Assembly (NCBI RefSeq): GCF_903645295.1
Contig: NZ_CAHJXM010000003.1
Location: 62,001-126,000, forward strand
Length of the DNA stretch: 64,000 nucleotides
Direction of reading: 5' to 3'
From: Bacillus sp. Marseille-Q1617
Lineage (GTDB): Bacteria; Bacillota; Bacilli; Bacillales; Bacillaceae_B
Below the pieces are notes generated by a model. It ran no database searches. It worked only from the letters and a program-made list of their open reading frames with translations, and was not told where the DNA came from. The position numbers and the translations under genes are program-made. Shown here piece by piece: positions 38,662 through 47,688 of this stretch (the stretch's first letter is position 1; each line of letters opens with the position of its first letter).

Positions 38662-40326
38662 ATGAAAATGGCACAAGTACGGAAACGATTGGGTGACTTA
38701 TTAGTGGAAGCAGGACTCTTGACCGAGGAAAAGCTTCAGCAGGCTCTTAAAGAGAAGAGCAAGGATCAAAAACTCGGTGATGCCATCCTTCAGAAGGGGT
38801 ACATCACGGAGCATCAATTGATCGAGGTGCTCGAGTTTCAGCTGGGAATCCCTCATGTAAGCTTATTCCGATATCCGTTTGATCAAAAGCTATTTCACCT
38901 GATTCCTAAAGATATGGCGAAGCGGAACTTGATCATCCCCTTGAAAAAGGAAGGGGACAAGCTGTTTGTCGCGATGGCAGACCCGATGGATTTTTATGTG
39001 ATAGAAGATCTTCGGCTGTCCACAGGTTTTTTCATTGAAACAGCGATTGCAACCAAAGATGACATTCTCAGGTCGATCAATAAATTCTACGACATGGATG
39101 AGAGTTTTGAAGAGCTGAAAGGATTGGGTAACGAACCCCAGGGCGACCAGGATGAAACGATCATGGATCAGGATTCGCCGATTGCCAGGCTCGTAAATCA
39201 GATCCTCTCGAATGCGATGACCCAGAAAGCAAGTGATATACATATCGACCCACAGGAAACGAGGGTCGTGATACGCTATCGTGTTGACGGTATCCTCCGG
39301 ACGGAACGGGCGATCCCGAAACATATGCAGAGCATGCTGACAGCCAGGATAAAAATTATGTCCCAGCTGGATATCACTGAGCACAGGGTGCCCCAGGATG
39401 GACGGATCAAGACGAATATCGACTTCCGGCCGATCGATCTGCGGGTTTCGACGCTGCCGACTATTTATGGCGAAAAGATGGTTCTCAGGATCCTGGACTT
39501 GAGCTCTTCGCTTAATGACCTGACCCAGCTCGGTTTCAATACGCTGAATATGAAACGATTCCAGTCCCTGATCGAACGGCCGACAGGCATCGTCCTCATC
39601 ACCGGGCCGACGGGATCAGGTAAATCGTCAACTCTTTATGCAGCTTTGAACAAGCTGAATAGTGAAGAAGTCAACATCATCACCGTCGAGGATCCGGTCG
39701 AGTATCAGCTTGAGGGAATCAACCAGATCCAGGTGAATGCAAATGTAGGACTGACATTTGCCAAAGGACTGCGCTCGATCCTGCGACAGGATCCGAATAT
39801 CATCATGGTCGGGGAGATCCGGGATAAAGAAACGGTGGAAGTGGCCATCCGTGCGTCATTGACAGGTCATTTGGTCATGAGTACGATTCATACCAATGAC
39901 TCGCTGACGACGGTCACCCGGCTTCTCGATATGGGGGTGGAGCCGTTCCTGGTGGCGACTTCGCTCAGCGGGATCGTTGCTCAGCGTCTGGTCCGGAAGG
40001 TGTGCCGTGACTGTGCAGTTGAAGAAACTCCGACGAGGAGGGAATTCGATATTTTCAAACGCAGAGGATTGACTGTCGAGAAAATCAACCGCGGACAAGG
40101 CTGTGCTGCCTGTAATATGACCGGTTATAAAGGCAGGCTTGCCATTCATGAAGTGCTGGTCATCAATGAAGAAATGAAAAAAATCATCATGAACAATGAA
40201 CCGCTGTCAGCTTTAAGGGAAGCAGCGTACAGATCGAAAACGATCTTTCTATTGGATGATGGCTTGCTGAAAGTGAAGCAGGGGATTACCACGACAGAAG
40301 AAATTCTCCGGGTTGCAATCGAGTAA
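38662..40326 (+). CDS. pilB: Type IV pilus assembly ATPase PilB
   Basis: 554 residues of the GspE/PilB family. An N-terminal MshEN-type domain is present (KRLGDLLVEAGLLTEEKLQQAL, then ILQKGYITEHQLIEVL). The motor has Walker A GPTGSGKSS at 315-323, the Asp box with ITVEDPVEYQ and Walker B ILRQDPNIIMVGEIRD. A zinc tetracysteine site is Cys448, Cys451, Cys481 and Cys484. It powers pilus extension. MshEN domains bind c-di-GMP in several PilB homologues, which matters given the cyclase upstream. The ATG follows GAGGGTG; an in-frame ATG lies six bases later. Confidence 0.95.
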   Translation: MKMAQVRKRLGDLLVEAGLLTEEKLQQALKEKSKDQKLGDAILQKGYITEHQLIEVLEFQLGIPHVSLFRYPFDQKLFHLIPKDMAKRNLIIPLKKEGDKLFVAMADPMDFYVIEDLRLSTGFFIETAIATKDDILRSINKFYDMDESFEELKGLGNEPQGDQDETIMDQDSPIARLVNQILSNAMTQKASDIHIDPQETRVVIRYRVDGILRTERAIPKHMQSMLTARIKIMSQLDITEHRVPQDGRIKTNIDFRPIDLRVSTLPTIYGEKMVLRILDLSSSLNDLTQLGFNTLNMKRFQSLIERPTGIVLITGPTGSGKSSTLYAALNKLNSEEVNIITVEDPVEYQLEGINQIQVNANVGLTFAKGLRSILRQDPNIIMVGEIRDKETVEVAIRASLTGHLVMSTIHTNDSLTTVTRLLDMGVEPFLVATSLSGIVAQRLVRKVCRDCAVEETPTRREFDIFKRRGLTVEKINRGQGCAACNMTGYKGRLAIHEVLVINEEMKKIIMNNEPLSALREAAYRSKTIFLLDDGLLKVKQGITTTEEILRVAIE

Positions 40327-40340
40327 AGAAGGTGATCACG

Positions 40341-41384
40341 ATGAAAGAACGCATCGATCAATTGTTAAGAGCAGCATTTGAATTAAAAGCTTCCGACATC
40401 CATCTTACCGTCGGATCCTCTCCCGTGTTCCGCATACACGGTGATTTGAAACGGTACGGGCAGGATGTCCTGAAGCCCCATGATACAGAACAAATGGCGA
40501 GGGCCGTCATCCCAGAAGAGCTTTGGGGTGACTTCAAAGAACGGGGAGAGCTTGATCTTTCTTACGCGATTCCGGGAGTCTCGCGTTTCAGGGTGAATGC
40601 GTACCATCAGCGCTCCTGCATTAGCATCGCACTGCGTGTCGTTCCGACGAAAATTCCCACGCTTGAAGAATTGAATCTTCCGGATGTACTGATGAGGATT
40701 TCCGAAAAGCCTCAAGGTCTGGTGCTCGTGACGGGACCGACGGGAAGCGGGAAATCGACCACCTTGGCTTCAATGATTCAATACATGAATCAAACGATGA
40801 GAAAGCATATCATCACACTTGAAGATCCGATCGAGTATCTCCACAAGCACGGCTCTTCGATCATCGATCAGCGGGAAGTCGGCTTTGATACGAACTCATT
40901 CGCAAATGGACTTCGCAGTGCTTTGAGGCAGGATCCAGACGTCATCCTGGTTGGGGAGATGCGTGACCTCGAGACGATCCATACGGCGATCACGGCCGCT
41001 GAAACCGGTCACCTCGTCCTCGGTACACTGCATACATCCAGTGCGGTGTCTACGATTGAACGGATCATCGATGTCTTCCCTTCCGTCCAGCAGTCGCAAA
41101 TCAGGGTGCAGCTCGCATCGGTCCTTCAGGGGATCATCGCCCAGCGCCTTCTGCCGACTGCAGACAGGCAGGGGCGGGTGGCTGCAACCGAAGTGCTGCT
41201 GAATAATTCAGCTGTCGCAAACCTGATCCGTTCTGAAAAGATCCACCAGATCCCAAGCGTCATGCAGACCTCGAAGGCAATGGGAATGGAGCTTCTTCAT
41301 TCGTCCGTCAAGAGATACGTGGACATGGGGATGGTCTCACGTGAAGCCGCTCAGCCATACATGCAGGAGACCGTTTCTGTATGA
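40341..41384 (+). CDS. pilT: Type IV pilus retraction ATPase PilT
   Basis: 347 residues from the ATG at 40341 after GAAGGTG. It starts with the PilT signature ASDIHLTVGSSPVFRIHG. Walker A is GPTGSGKST at 132-140 and Walker B is LRQDPDVILVGEMRD. The C-terminal retraction motif is seen as AVANLIRSEKIHQIPSVMQT. It depolymerises pili, giving twitching or DNA uptake. Its last four bases overlap pilC (ATGA), so the products are made together. A dedicated retraction motor argues for true type IV pili, not a ComG pseudopilus, which lacks one. Confidence 0.95.
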   Translation: MKERIDQLLRAAFELKASDIHLTVGSSPVFRIHGDLKRYGQDVLKPHDTEQMARAVIPEELWGDFKERGELDLSYAIPGVSRFRVNAYHQRSCISIALRVVPTKIPTLEELNLPDVLMRISEKPQGLVLVTGPTGSGKSTTLASMIQYMNQTMRKHIITLEDPIEYLHKHGSSIIDQREVGFDTNSFANGLRSALRQDPDVILVGEMRDLETIHTAITAAETGHLVLGTLHTSSAVSTIERIIDVFPSVQQSQIRVQLASVLQGIIAQRLLPTADRQGRVAATEVLLNNSAVANLIRSEKIHQIPSVMQTSKAMGMELLHSSVKRYVDMGMVSREAAQPYMQETVSV

Positions 41385-42592
41385 CGCGGTTTAAATATGA
41401 AGGAAGAGACCGGAGCGGCAGGAAGCGGGGAGTCATTACAGCCCCTTCAAGAAAAGAAGCAATGATGAGACTGAAGAATCAGGGTATCCGGGTCATCTCT
41501 GCCGAAGAAGTTCCGGAGACGCTTCTTACGAAAGAAATCACACTTGGAAACCCAGTGAAGCTTCAGCAGATGGTCGTATTTTTAAGGCAGTTTTCCACGC
41601 TCTTAAAAGCAGGCGTGACCGTCGTTGATGCAACGAGGATCCTTTCCGCTCAAACAAGCAGTAAAGCCCTAGCAAAGGTACTTGGTGAAGTGGAGCTGGA
41701 ATTGAAAGAGGGGAATCCGCTGTCAGAAGCTTTTGCCAAGCATCGAAAGGTCTTTGAGCCTTTATTCATCAATATGCTGAAGGCCGGTGAAGCAACGGGG
41801 AGCCTCGATGAAACGCTCGAACGCCTCGGCGATCACTACGAGAAGCAGCATACGACCCGGCAGAAAGTCATTGCAGCACTCTCTTATCCTGCAGTGGTCG
41901 GGATGATCGCAATCGGCGTCGTCATCTTCCTGCTGCTTGCCGTCGTCCCGACCTTTGTTGACATGTTCGCCGATATGGGAAGCGAGCTGCCGTTGATCAC
42001 ACGGGCAGTTCTTGGCGCCAGTGAGATGGTGCAGAAGTATTGGTATATCTTGTTACTGCTCGTGATTTTGGCAGCTGTCGGGATCACCTTGCTAAGGCGC
42101 AAGAAGGAAACGAAATATTATCTGGATTATGCGATTTTACGGATTCCGATTTTCGGCAGCCTCATTCAAAAAGCGGTGCTTGCAAGGATGACAAGGACGT
42201 TCAGTTCATTATTTTCAAGCTCCGTCCCCATCCTTCAATCCATGGTGATCTTGGAGAAAGTCGTGGGGAATGAAGTGATTGCCCGAGTGATCATGGAATC
42301 AAGGGACTCCCTTGAGAGCGGGGGATCGCTCACTGAACCGATGAAAGATCATTGGGCGATACCGCCCCTCGTTTCACATATGATTTCCATAGGGGAAGAG
42401 ACGGGGTCGCTCGACGGCATGCTCTCAAAAGTCGCCGACTTCTATGAAAAAGAAGTGGAAAACACCACTGATCAATTGAAATCACTGATCGAGCCGCTGA
42501 TGATCGTCGTGCTCGCAGGCCTGGTAGGGACTATTGTCACAGCCATCATGGTGCCGATGTTTGAAATGTTTAACAATGTTCAAAATTTCTAG
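41381..42592 (+). CDS. pilC: Type IV pilus inner-membrane platform PilC
   Basis: 403 residues of the GspF/PilC family. Two homologous cytosolic helical domains (FLRQFSTLLKAGVTVVDATRIL and MTRTFSSLFSSSVPILQSMVIL) alternate with three membrane helices near residues 170, 220 and 380. The signature FEPLFINMLKAGEATGSLDETLERL is intact. It connects PilB and PilT to the pilin pool. The start overlaps the pilT stop. Confidence 0.95.
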   Translation: MTRFKYEGRDRSGRKRGVITAPSRKEAMMRLKNQGIRVISAEEVPETLLTKEITLGNPVKLQQMVVFLRQFSTLLKAGVTVVDATRILSAQTSSKALAKVLGEVELELKEGNPLSEAFAKHRKVFEPLFINMLKAGEATGSLDETLERLGDHYEKQHTTRQKVIAALSYPAVVGMIAIGVVIFLLLAVVPTFVDMFADMGSELPLITRAVLGASEMVQKYWYILLLLVILAAVGITLLRRKKETKYYLDYAILRIPIFGSLIQKAVLARMTRTFSSLFSSSVPILQSMVILEKVVGNEVIARVIMESRDSLESGGSLTEPMKDHWAIPPLVSHMISIGEETGSLDGMLSKVADFYEKEVENTTDQLKSLIEPLMIVVLAGLVGTIVTAIMVPMFEMFNNVQNF

Positions 42593-42708
42593 CATTTCTG
42601 ATAAAATTTTACACATTCTTACTATTTTTTTGATGGTTCTGCTGTATAATGAAAGTAGATTGATAGAGTACTAAAGTACTACATAAAACAAAAACGGGAG
42701 GAAGAAAG

Positions 42709-43170
42709 ATGTTGAAAAAGTTTTTGAAAAATGATAAAGGATTGACCCTTGTCGAATTGCTTGCTGTTATTGTGATTTTGGGGATTATTGCGGCGATTGC
42801 GGTGCCGAGTATTGGGAGTATAATTGAGAAGTCTAGAGCGGATGCAGTAAAGGCAGAAGGACTTCAGGTTTTAAATGCTGCAAAATTATTTGTTGCATCT
42901 GAAGGCGTTCCAACCACTGATAATGCTACCACAGCAAATCAATTAACTATTGATGATTTAGAAAACTATCTTACAGAAAATGTTACTGATAGTATTTGGT
43001 CTGATGCAACAATTGTTAAGGTGCCAGATACAAATACACTACAGTTAAATGGCGCTGGAACCAAAGGTAGTGTAGTTATTAATTTTAATGATGCAACAAT
43101 TTCACAAATTAATGAATATGAGTATGATTCAGATGATGAAACACATACTGTTCCTGTTCCAACGGAATAG
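42709..43170 (+). CDS. Type IV pilin (prepilin)
   Basis: 153 residues starting after GGGAGGAAG. A short basic leader ends KNDKG, and cleavage would fall between Gly11 and Leu12. The mature N-terminus is LTLVELLAVIVILGIIAAIAV with the invariant Glu at +5. The variable C-terminal part is polar and acidic without cysteines, so it lacks the disulfide loop of Gram-negative pilins. Codons are visibly richer in A and T than in pilC or pilD. It is the only pilin gene in this cluster and so is the likely major pilin. Confidence 0.93.
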   Translation: MLKKFLKNDKGLTLVELLAVIVILGIIAAIAVPSIGSIIEKSRADAVKAEGLQVLNAAKLFVASEGVPTTDNATTANQLTIDDLENYLTENVTDSIWSDATIVKVPDTNTLQLNGAGTKGSVVINFNDATISQINEYEYDSDDETHTVPVPTE

Positions 43171-43171
43171 G

Positions 43172-43187
43172 TAATTATCGATAATTA
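43172..43187. promoter_or_regulatory. Perfect 16-bp palindrome between pilin and prepilin peptidase genes
   Basis: TAATTATCGATAATTA fills the 18-base gap between the pilin stop and the pilD ATG. No ribosome site is visible there. It could be an operator or a weak RNA hairpin that limits pilD translation. Confidence 0.4.
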
Positions 43188-43188
43188 G

Positions 43189-43932
43189 ATGATAACACTT
43201 ATATTGATATACGCACTCCTCCTAGGCTCCTTCTACAACGTAGTCGGCCTGAGGGTGCCGTTAAAGAAATCAATCGTAAAACCAAGGTCGAGCTGTCCAT
43301 ACTGCCGTCACCAATTAACGGCGATGGAGCTCATACCTGTAGTTTCATATCTCATCCAAAAGGGGAAATGCCGCCAGTGTAAAGGGCGCATTTCTCCTTT
43401 ATATCCATTTATGGAAGCTTTGAACGCTGGGCTATTTGTACTAGCTTTTCTGCAGCTGGGAATGCAGTGGGAACTCCTGGTCGCATGGACCTTGATTTCT
43501 ATGCTCGTCATCATTACAGTGTCCGACCTGAAATACATGGTCATCCCGGACAGAGTCCTTCTCTTTTTCCTGGTACTGATCATTTTTGAACGCCTCTTCA
43601 TCCCCCTTTCGCCATGGTGGGACAGCCTGGCAGGCGGGGCGCTCGGATTCGGCTTGCTTCTGCTTATCGCAATCATCAGCAAAGGCGGGATGGGCGGAGG
43701 AGACATCAAACTCTACGGAGTCATCGGTCTGGCAGTCGGGATGAAGGTAACCATCCTCTCCTTTATGATCGCCACATTCCTGGGAGCGGTCATCGGACTG
43801 ACGGCTCTTGCATTCAAGCTGATCGAAAAAGGAAAGCCAATTCCCTTCGGCCCCTTCATCGCTGCCGGGACAATTCTGGCTTATCTATTCGGTGACGCCA
43901 TTATTTCTATTTATCTATCATTATTCTATTAA
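43189..43932 (+). CDS. pilD: Prepilin peptidase and N-methyltransferase PilD (ComC-like)
   Basis: 247 residues with about seven membrane helices. The zinc-like tetracysteine of the methylase loop is Cys36, Cys39, Cys61 and Cys64 (CPYC and CRQC). Aspartyl protease residues are Asp113 in SDLKYMVIPD and Asp172 in GGGDIKLYG. It cuts the prepilin leader and methylates the new N-terminus. This is the position of comC in B. subtilis, so it may also process ComG pseudopilins. There is no clear ribosome site before its ATG. Confidence 0.92.
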   Translation: MITLILIYALLLGSFYNVVGLRVPLKKSIVKPRSSCPYCRHQLTAMELIPVVSYLIQKGKCRQCKGRISPLYPFMEALNAGLFVLAFLQLGMQWELLVAWTLISMLVIITVSDLKYMVIPDRVLLFFLVLIIFERLFIPLSPWWDSLAGGALGFGLLLLIAIISKGGMGGGDIKLYGVIGLAVGMKVTILSFMIATFLGAVIGLTALAFKLIEKGKPIPFGPFIAAGTILAYLFGDAIISIYLSLFY

Positions 43933-43958
43933 AGTAATGCAAAGAAAGGATCTCATCC

Positions 43959-44930
43959 ATGGGTTTTCTATCGTTTCTCTCAAGTTCTCATAAAACCGCA
44001 AATATTGTATTCACCGACCATTGCATTCGATTTCTCGAGTTGAAACAGACTTCCCCTCCGCTGGTGGCTTCGATGGATGAGCGTGCGCTCCCGGATGGTG
44101 TCATCAAAGGGGGGAGAATCGTCGATGAGGAAACCCTTCTGTTCATTTTGGAAGAGTGTATCGACGAATGGAAAATCAAGCGCCGTTCTGTCCGATTCGT
44201 GGTGCCGGATCCGTTTGTCGTCCTGAGGAAAGTATCGATCCCTTCTGATATAAGAGAAGATGAAATGGAAGGTTATCTCTTCCTCGAAATAGGATCAAGC
44301 ATACACTTGCCGTTTGAAGATCCGGTATTTGATTATTCCATATTGGGGAAATCAGGGGAGAAACAAGAAGTGTTATTGGTTGCATCACAGGAAGAAATCG
44401 TCGACAGCTATAAGGATTTGCTTGAGGAAGTGAAGGTGAAGCCTGTCGCCGCCGACATTGCGCCTCTTGCCTTATATCGCTCTGTTCTCCATGAAGGAAA
44501 GGCATCGCCTCACGAACACACGATGCTGCTTCACATGGATGAGCAGCTTCTGACGGTCTCGATCTTTCATAAACATGAACCCATTTTCACAAGACCGATC
44601 GTGTTGGAAAGTGAATTGGAAGACCGTGCACCGGAGGATGGAATTCCAGTGAATATGCTTCAGGATGAGATAAATGAAATCGAGAAAGTAATGAATTTTT
44701 ACCGCTACTCCTTGAATAAAGGTGAGCAATCGGTAGAGAAGACGGTTGTCAGCGGAGGTCATCCCCGCTTGCAGCTTCTCAAAGAACAGCTGCAGGAGAG
44801 GATTCCGATACCGGTTGAATTGCTTCAGTTGAAAAATGTCCCGACACTCGAGGATGAACAGGTGCCATCAGGATACGCCATCGCATTAGGTCTTGCTTTA
44901 AAAGAGGTGCAGCTCAGTGAAACTTATTGA
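43959..44930 (+). CDS. pilM: Type IV pilus assembly protein PilM (actin-like)
   Basis: 323 residues. The N-terminal ANIVFTDHCIRFLELKQ and LPDGVIKGGRIVDEETLL match PilM, and a C-terminal VVSGGHPRLQLLKEQL and SGYAIALGLAL complete the actin-like fold. PilM is cytosolic and binds the N-terminal tail of PilN. The ATG follows AAAGAAAGGA. The 3' end overlaps pilN by 14 bases. Confidence 0.85.
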   Translation: MGFLSFLSSSHKTANIVFTDHCIRFLELKQTSPPLVASMDERALPDGVIKGGRIVDEETLLFILEECIDEWKIKRRSVRFVVPDPFVVLRKVSIPSDIREDEMEGYLFLEIGSSIHLPFEDPVFDYSILGKSGEKQEVLLVASQEEIVDSYKDLLEEVKVKPVAADIAPLALYRSVLHEGKASPHEHTMLLHMDEQLLTVSIFHKHEPIFTRPIVLESELEDRAPEDGIPVNMLQDEINEIEKVMNFYRYSLNKGEQSVEKTVVSGGHPRLQLLKEQLQERIPIPVELLQLKNVPTLEDEQVPSGYAIALGLALKEVQLSETY

Positions 44931-45510
44931 TATCAATCTATTACCTCAAAAAGAAACGAAACGAAATGCTTTTACATATAGTGTCCTCGGTACTGCAGGG
45001 ATGATCATCCTCCTTGCCGTTTTCATGATGCTGTCATGGCAGGGCACCATCACCGAAACGAAAAGGACGGATGAAAAGATCGAGAATACCAAAAAAATCA
45101 TCGAGGTCCAGCAGACGAAAGTCCTCGGGGCAGAAGCGTCCAGCAGCATCGGTGAGCTGAACAAAGCGGTCGAGGACATGGTGGACTATCCAGTGAAAAC
45201 CGTTCCTCTATTAAATGAACTGATCTCTCTATTACCAGAGAGAGGATTTATCCAGGAATTTGAGTATAGTGATAGAACGATCATCAATCTGTCCGTACAG
45301 TTTGATTCATCCAGGGAAGCAGCGTACTACCTCTCGAGATTACATATGGTGGAGTGGCTCGCGGAAGCCGAGATCCTTGAAATGACGACTGAAGAAGCAG
45401 GGGAGTCAGAGGAAGAGACGATCCTCCCGAGATACTCCGCCGTATATGCCCTTCACTTCGACTCAGAAAAGCTTGCAGCAATTCTTTCTGATGAGGGGGA
45501 AGAAGAATGA
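44917..45510 (+). CDS. pilN: Type IV pilus alignment protein PilN
   Basis: 197 residues from a GTG. It begins MKLIDINLLPQKE, containing the INLLP tail that docks into PilM. One membrane helix (residues 21-43), a coiled coil and a periplasmic-type alpha/beta domain follow. It starts inside pilM and ends overlapping pilO, so M, N and O are made as one unit. Confidence 0.88.
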   Translation: MKLIDINLLPQKETKRNAFTYSVLGTAGMIILLAVFMMLSWQGTITETKRTDEKIENTKKIIEVQQTKVLGAEASSSIGELNKAVEDMVDYPVKTVPLLNELISLLPERGFIQEFEYSDRTIINLSVQFDSSREAAYYLSRLHMVEWLAEAEILEMTTEEAGESEEETILPRYSAVYALHFDSEKLAAILSDEGEEE

Positions 45511-46223
45511 GAATGGATTTCACAAAAAAACAATGGACAATACTGATAAGTCTGATAATCACCGGAATGGTCATCTTAGCGGGGGTAAACTTCTTTGCGT
45601 TGCAGCCGGCGGAAAAAAGACTGCAGTACAAAAAAGATGAGCTGGGGATTCAGGTGAAGTTACAGGAAGCGGTCGAGGCAAAAGTAGACAGCATCCAGGA
45701 AAATGAGACACCGGATTCCGCCTCCCTGCAAAAGAAAATCCCTGTGGAACCATTAACCGAGCGTATCATATTGGATCTCGAAAAAGCAGAACTGCTCTCC
45801 GGGAGCACCATTCAGTCCATTAACTTTGAAAAAACCGACGGAGCCCTGGCTCCAGATGAAAGTGAAGAGACAGAAGCGGCACCAGCCGGCGAAACCCAGC
45901 TTCCTACTCTATTAAAAAGAATCCAGATGACGATGATGGTAGAATCACCTAGCTATTTCGAAATGGAAAAGTTCCTGGATGAAATCGAGAACCTTGAAAG
46001 AATCGTCGAAATCAACGGGCTGTATTTCGAAGGGGAACAAGAACTGAAAGAAAACATGGAAGGCTATACTGAAGACACCATCACCTTTGAAGTAATCGCT
46101 TCCACCTTCTACATCCCGGAACTAAACGATCTTAAAAACGGACTACCAGTAATCGAAAGCCCATCACCCTCCCTGAAAAAGAATCCCTTTCCTCAATTCC
46201 CAGAGGAAAAGGAGAAAGAATAA
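45507..46223 (+). CDS. pilO: Type IV pilus alignment protein PilO
   Basis: 238 residues from the ATG that overlaps the pilN stop (ATGA). One membrane helix (residues 10-32) is followed by a coiled coil (LQPAEKRLQYKKDELGIQ) and an extracellular domain with ESPSYFEMEKFLDEIENLERIVEI, the usual PilO segment. It pairs with PilN. It is the last gene of the pilus run; no terminator is seen before the repeat that follows. Confidence 0.85.
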   Translation: MRMDFTKKQWTILISLIITGMVILAGVNFFALQPAEKRLQYKKDELGIQVKLQEAVEAKVDSIQENETPDSASLQKKIPVEPLTERIILDLEKAELLSGSTIQSINFEKTDGALAPDESEETEAAPAGETQLPTLLKRIQMTMMVESPSYFEMEKFLDEIENLERIVEINGLYFEGEQELKENMEGYTEDTITFEVIASTFYIPELNDLKNGLPVIESPSPSLKKNPFPQFPEEKEKE

Positions 46224-46271
46224 CCAATTTTTTTAATAGTTTAAAGCTGGAGACCAATAGATAAAGCTTGA

Positions 46272-46402
46272 GTGTAATGGAGCGGAAGGCGCTTGACTCC
46301 GACGGGATAAAGAGGAAAGGTCGAGACCCCGCAGGAGCGCGAGCGACGAGGAGGCTCGACTTCCTCCCCGCGGAAAGCAAGTGCCTGCAGCGCAATGAAA
46401 CG
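46272..46402 (+). repeat. Dispersed GC-rich repeat, copy 4 (divergent)
   Basis: Carries the family core (GAGACCCCGCAGGAGC, GCGACGAGGAGGCTCGAC, CCCCGCGGAAAGC), but the ends are different: AATGGAGCGGAAGGCGCTTG and CAAGTGCCTGCAGCGCAATG. It lies between pilO and spoIIB. The rest of 46224-46552 shows no gene. Confidence 0.75.
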
Positions 46403-46552
46403 GACTAGGTTATAGCAAGAATCAACAATATTGGAAATCAGTTTTCTATTAAAAAATTTGACGAAAACCTCTTAGGACGAGACGACAAAAGTCTTGTTCT
46501 TTTTTTTATGGTATGTGATAGCATGGAAAAAAATAGATGAAGGAGGGTGGCG

Positions 46553-47542
46553 ATGGTGGACAAACCTAACGGCAATAAAAAAATCTCCATCAAAATAAAT
46601 GGTGAGAGTACAAAGTTTGAAGAAGACTTCCGCGTACACGATTGGAAGCTGGGAAACGCGGAAACGGCAGCGGGTGAAGAGAGACTGGAAGATCAGGGCT
46701 TTGATTGGAACCTGCCGGACGAAACTCCTCAGCCTCCAAAGGAATACAAAAAAATCAATTATGTTGGCGGCAAGACCAAGAAAAAGAAGAATCGGAAATC
46801 ATTCAAAAATCCTTTCCATGATTCGGTCAATCTTCTCATGTCCATTATCGGTGCGGTGGTTGTAGGTGCCGTACTTGGGTTCGGAACGTTGAAGGTCATC
46901 ACAAATACAGACGGGGGAGCTGTGCCTGCTGCTACCTTGCAGGATGATACAGCGGCTGACGTGACAGGAGGAAGCGAAGCGGCAGGGACTCTTCAATTGA
47001 AAGAGCTTTCGACGGCGGTACTGCAGGGAGGGGTCTTTTCATCACAGGAGTCACTTGCCGCGATGCAGGACACTCTGACCTCCAAAGGAGTCAAAAGTGC
47101 CTCCATCGAAAAGGACGGTCAGTGGTTCCTGTTGCTAGGGGTATCGGCTGATGTCGAGACTGCCAAACTTCTCGGGGAGGACATGAAAGGAAACGGAGTC
47201 GAGGTATACGCCAAAGACTTCCAGTTTGGCGTCAAAGAAATAAAGGCGACTGATGGGGAAAAAACGTTTCTTGAAAAGGCAAACGGCCTATTTGCCATCC
47301 TTGCCGAAGAGAGCAGCAGCGGAGTATTGGAAGGGAAAGTGAATGAATCTGCCGCCGGCTCCATTGAAACCAGCCTGAAAGAAATAGAAGGGATCAAGGT
47401 GAAGCATGAATCGATTGTACAAATGAAAGAATCTATTGAGAGGGCAGCTAGTCAGACACTTTCCCTCAAGACGTCAGAGGATGCTGCGGTTGTCCAGGGA
47501 GAACTGCTGGGATACCTTGAAACATACAGCAGTTTACAATAA
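46553..47542 (+). CDS. spoIIB: Stage II sporulation protein B
   Basis: 329 residues from the ATG at 46553, five bases after AAGGAGGG; a GTG at 46547 touches that site. The N-terminal 88 residues are cytosolic and basic near the membrane. One helix spans 92-116. An extracellular C-terminal region with SPOR-like character follows (LQGGVFSSQESLAAMQDTLTSKG). SpoIIB of B. subtilis takes part in septal peptidoglycan thinning at engulfment. The slot between comC/pilD and maf is where spoIIB lies in B. subtilis, and the length is almost the same. Confidence 0.85.
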   Translation: MVDKPNGNKKISIKINGESTKFEEDFRVHDWKLGNAETAAGEERLEDQGFDWNLPDETPQPPKEYKKINYVGGKTKKKKNRKSFKNPFHDSVNLLMSIIGAVVVGAVLGFGTLKVITNTDGGAVPAATLQDDTAADVTGGSEAAGTLQLKELSTAVLQGGVFSSQESLAAMQDTLTSKGVKSASIEKDGQWFLLLGVSADVETAKLLGEDMKGNGVEVYAKDFQFGVKEIKATDGEKTFLEKANGLFAILAEESSSGVLEGKVNESAAGSIETSLKEIEGIKVKHESIVQMKESIERAASQTLSLKTSEDAAVVQGELLGYLETYSSLQ

Positions 47543-47688
47543 GTACTGATTTACGACTATTTTCTAGGAAATAATTGATGGGGCGACAAGTATCGGACTG
47601 CTTGTCGCCTTCTGCTTGTTTAAGGAGGCAGGATTTGGTACTATTATTTTGTATCTCCCAATCTATACTCCGAAAGGACTGGTATGGT

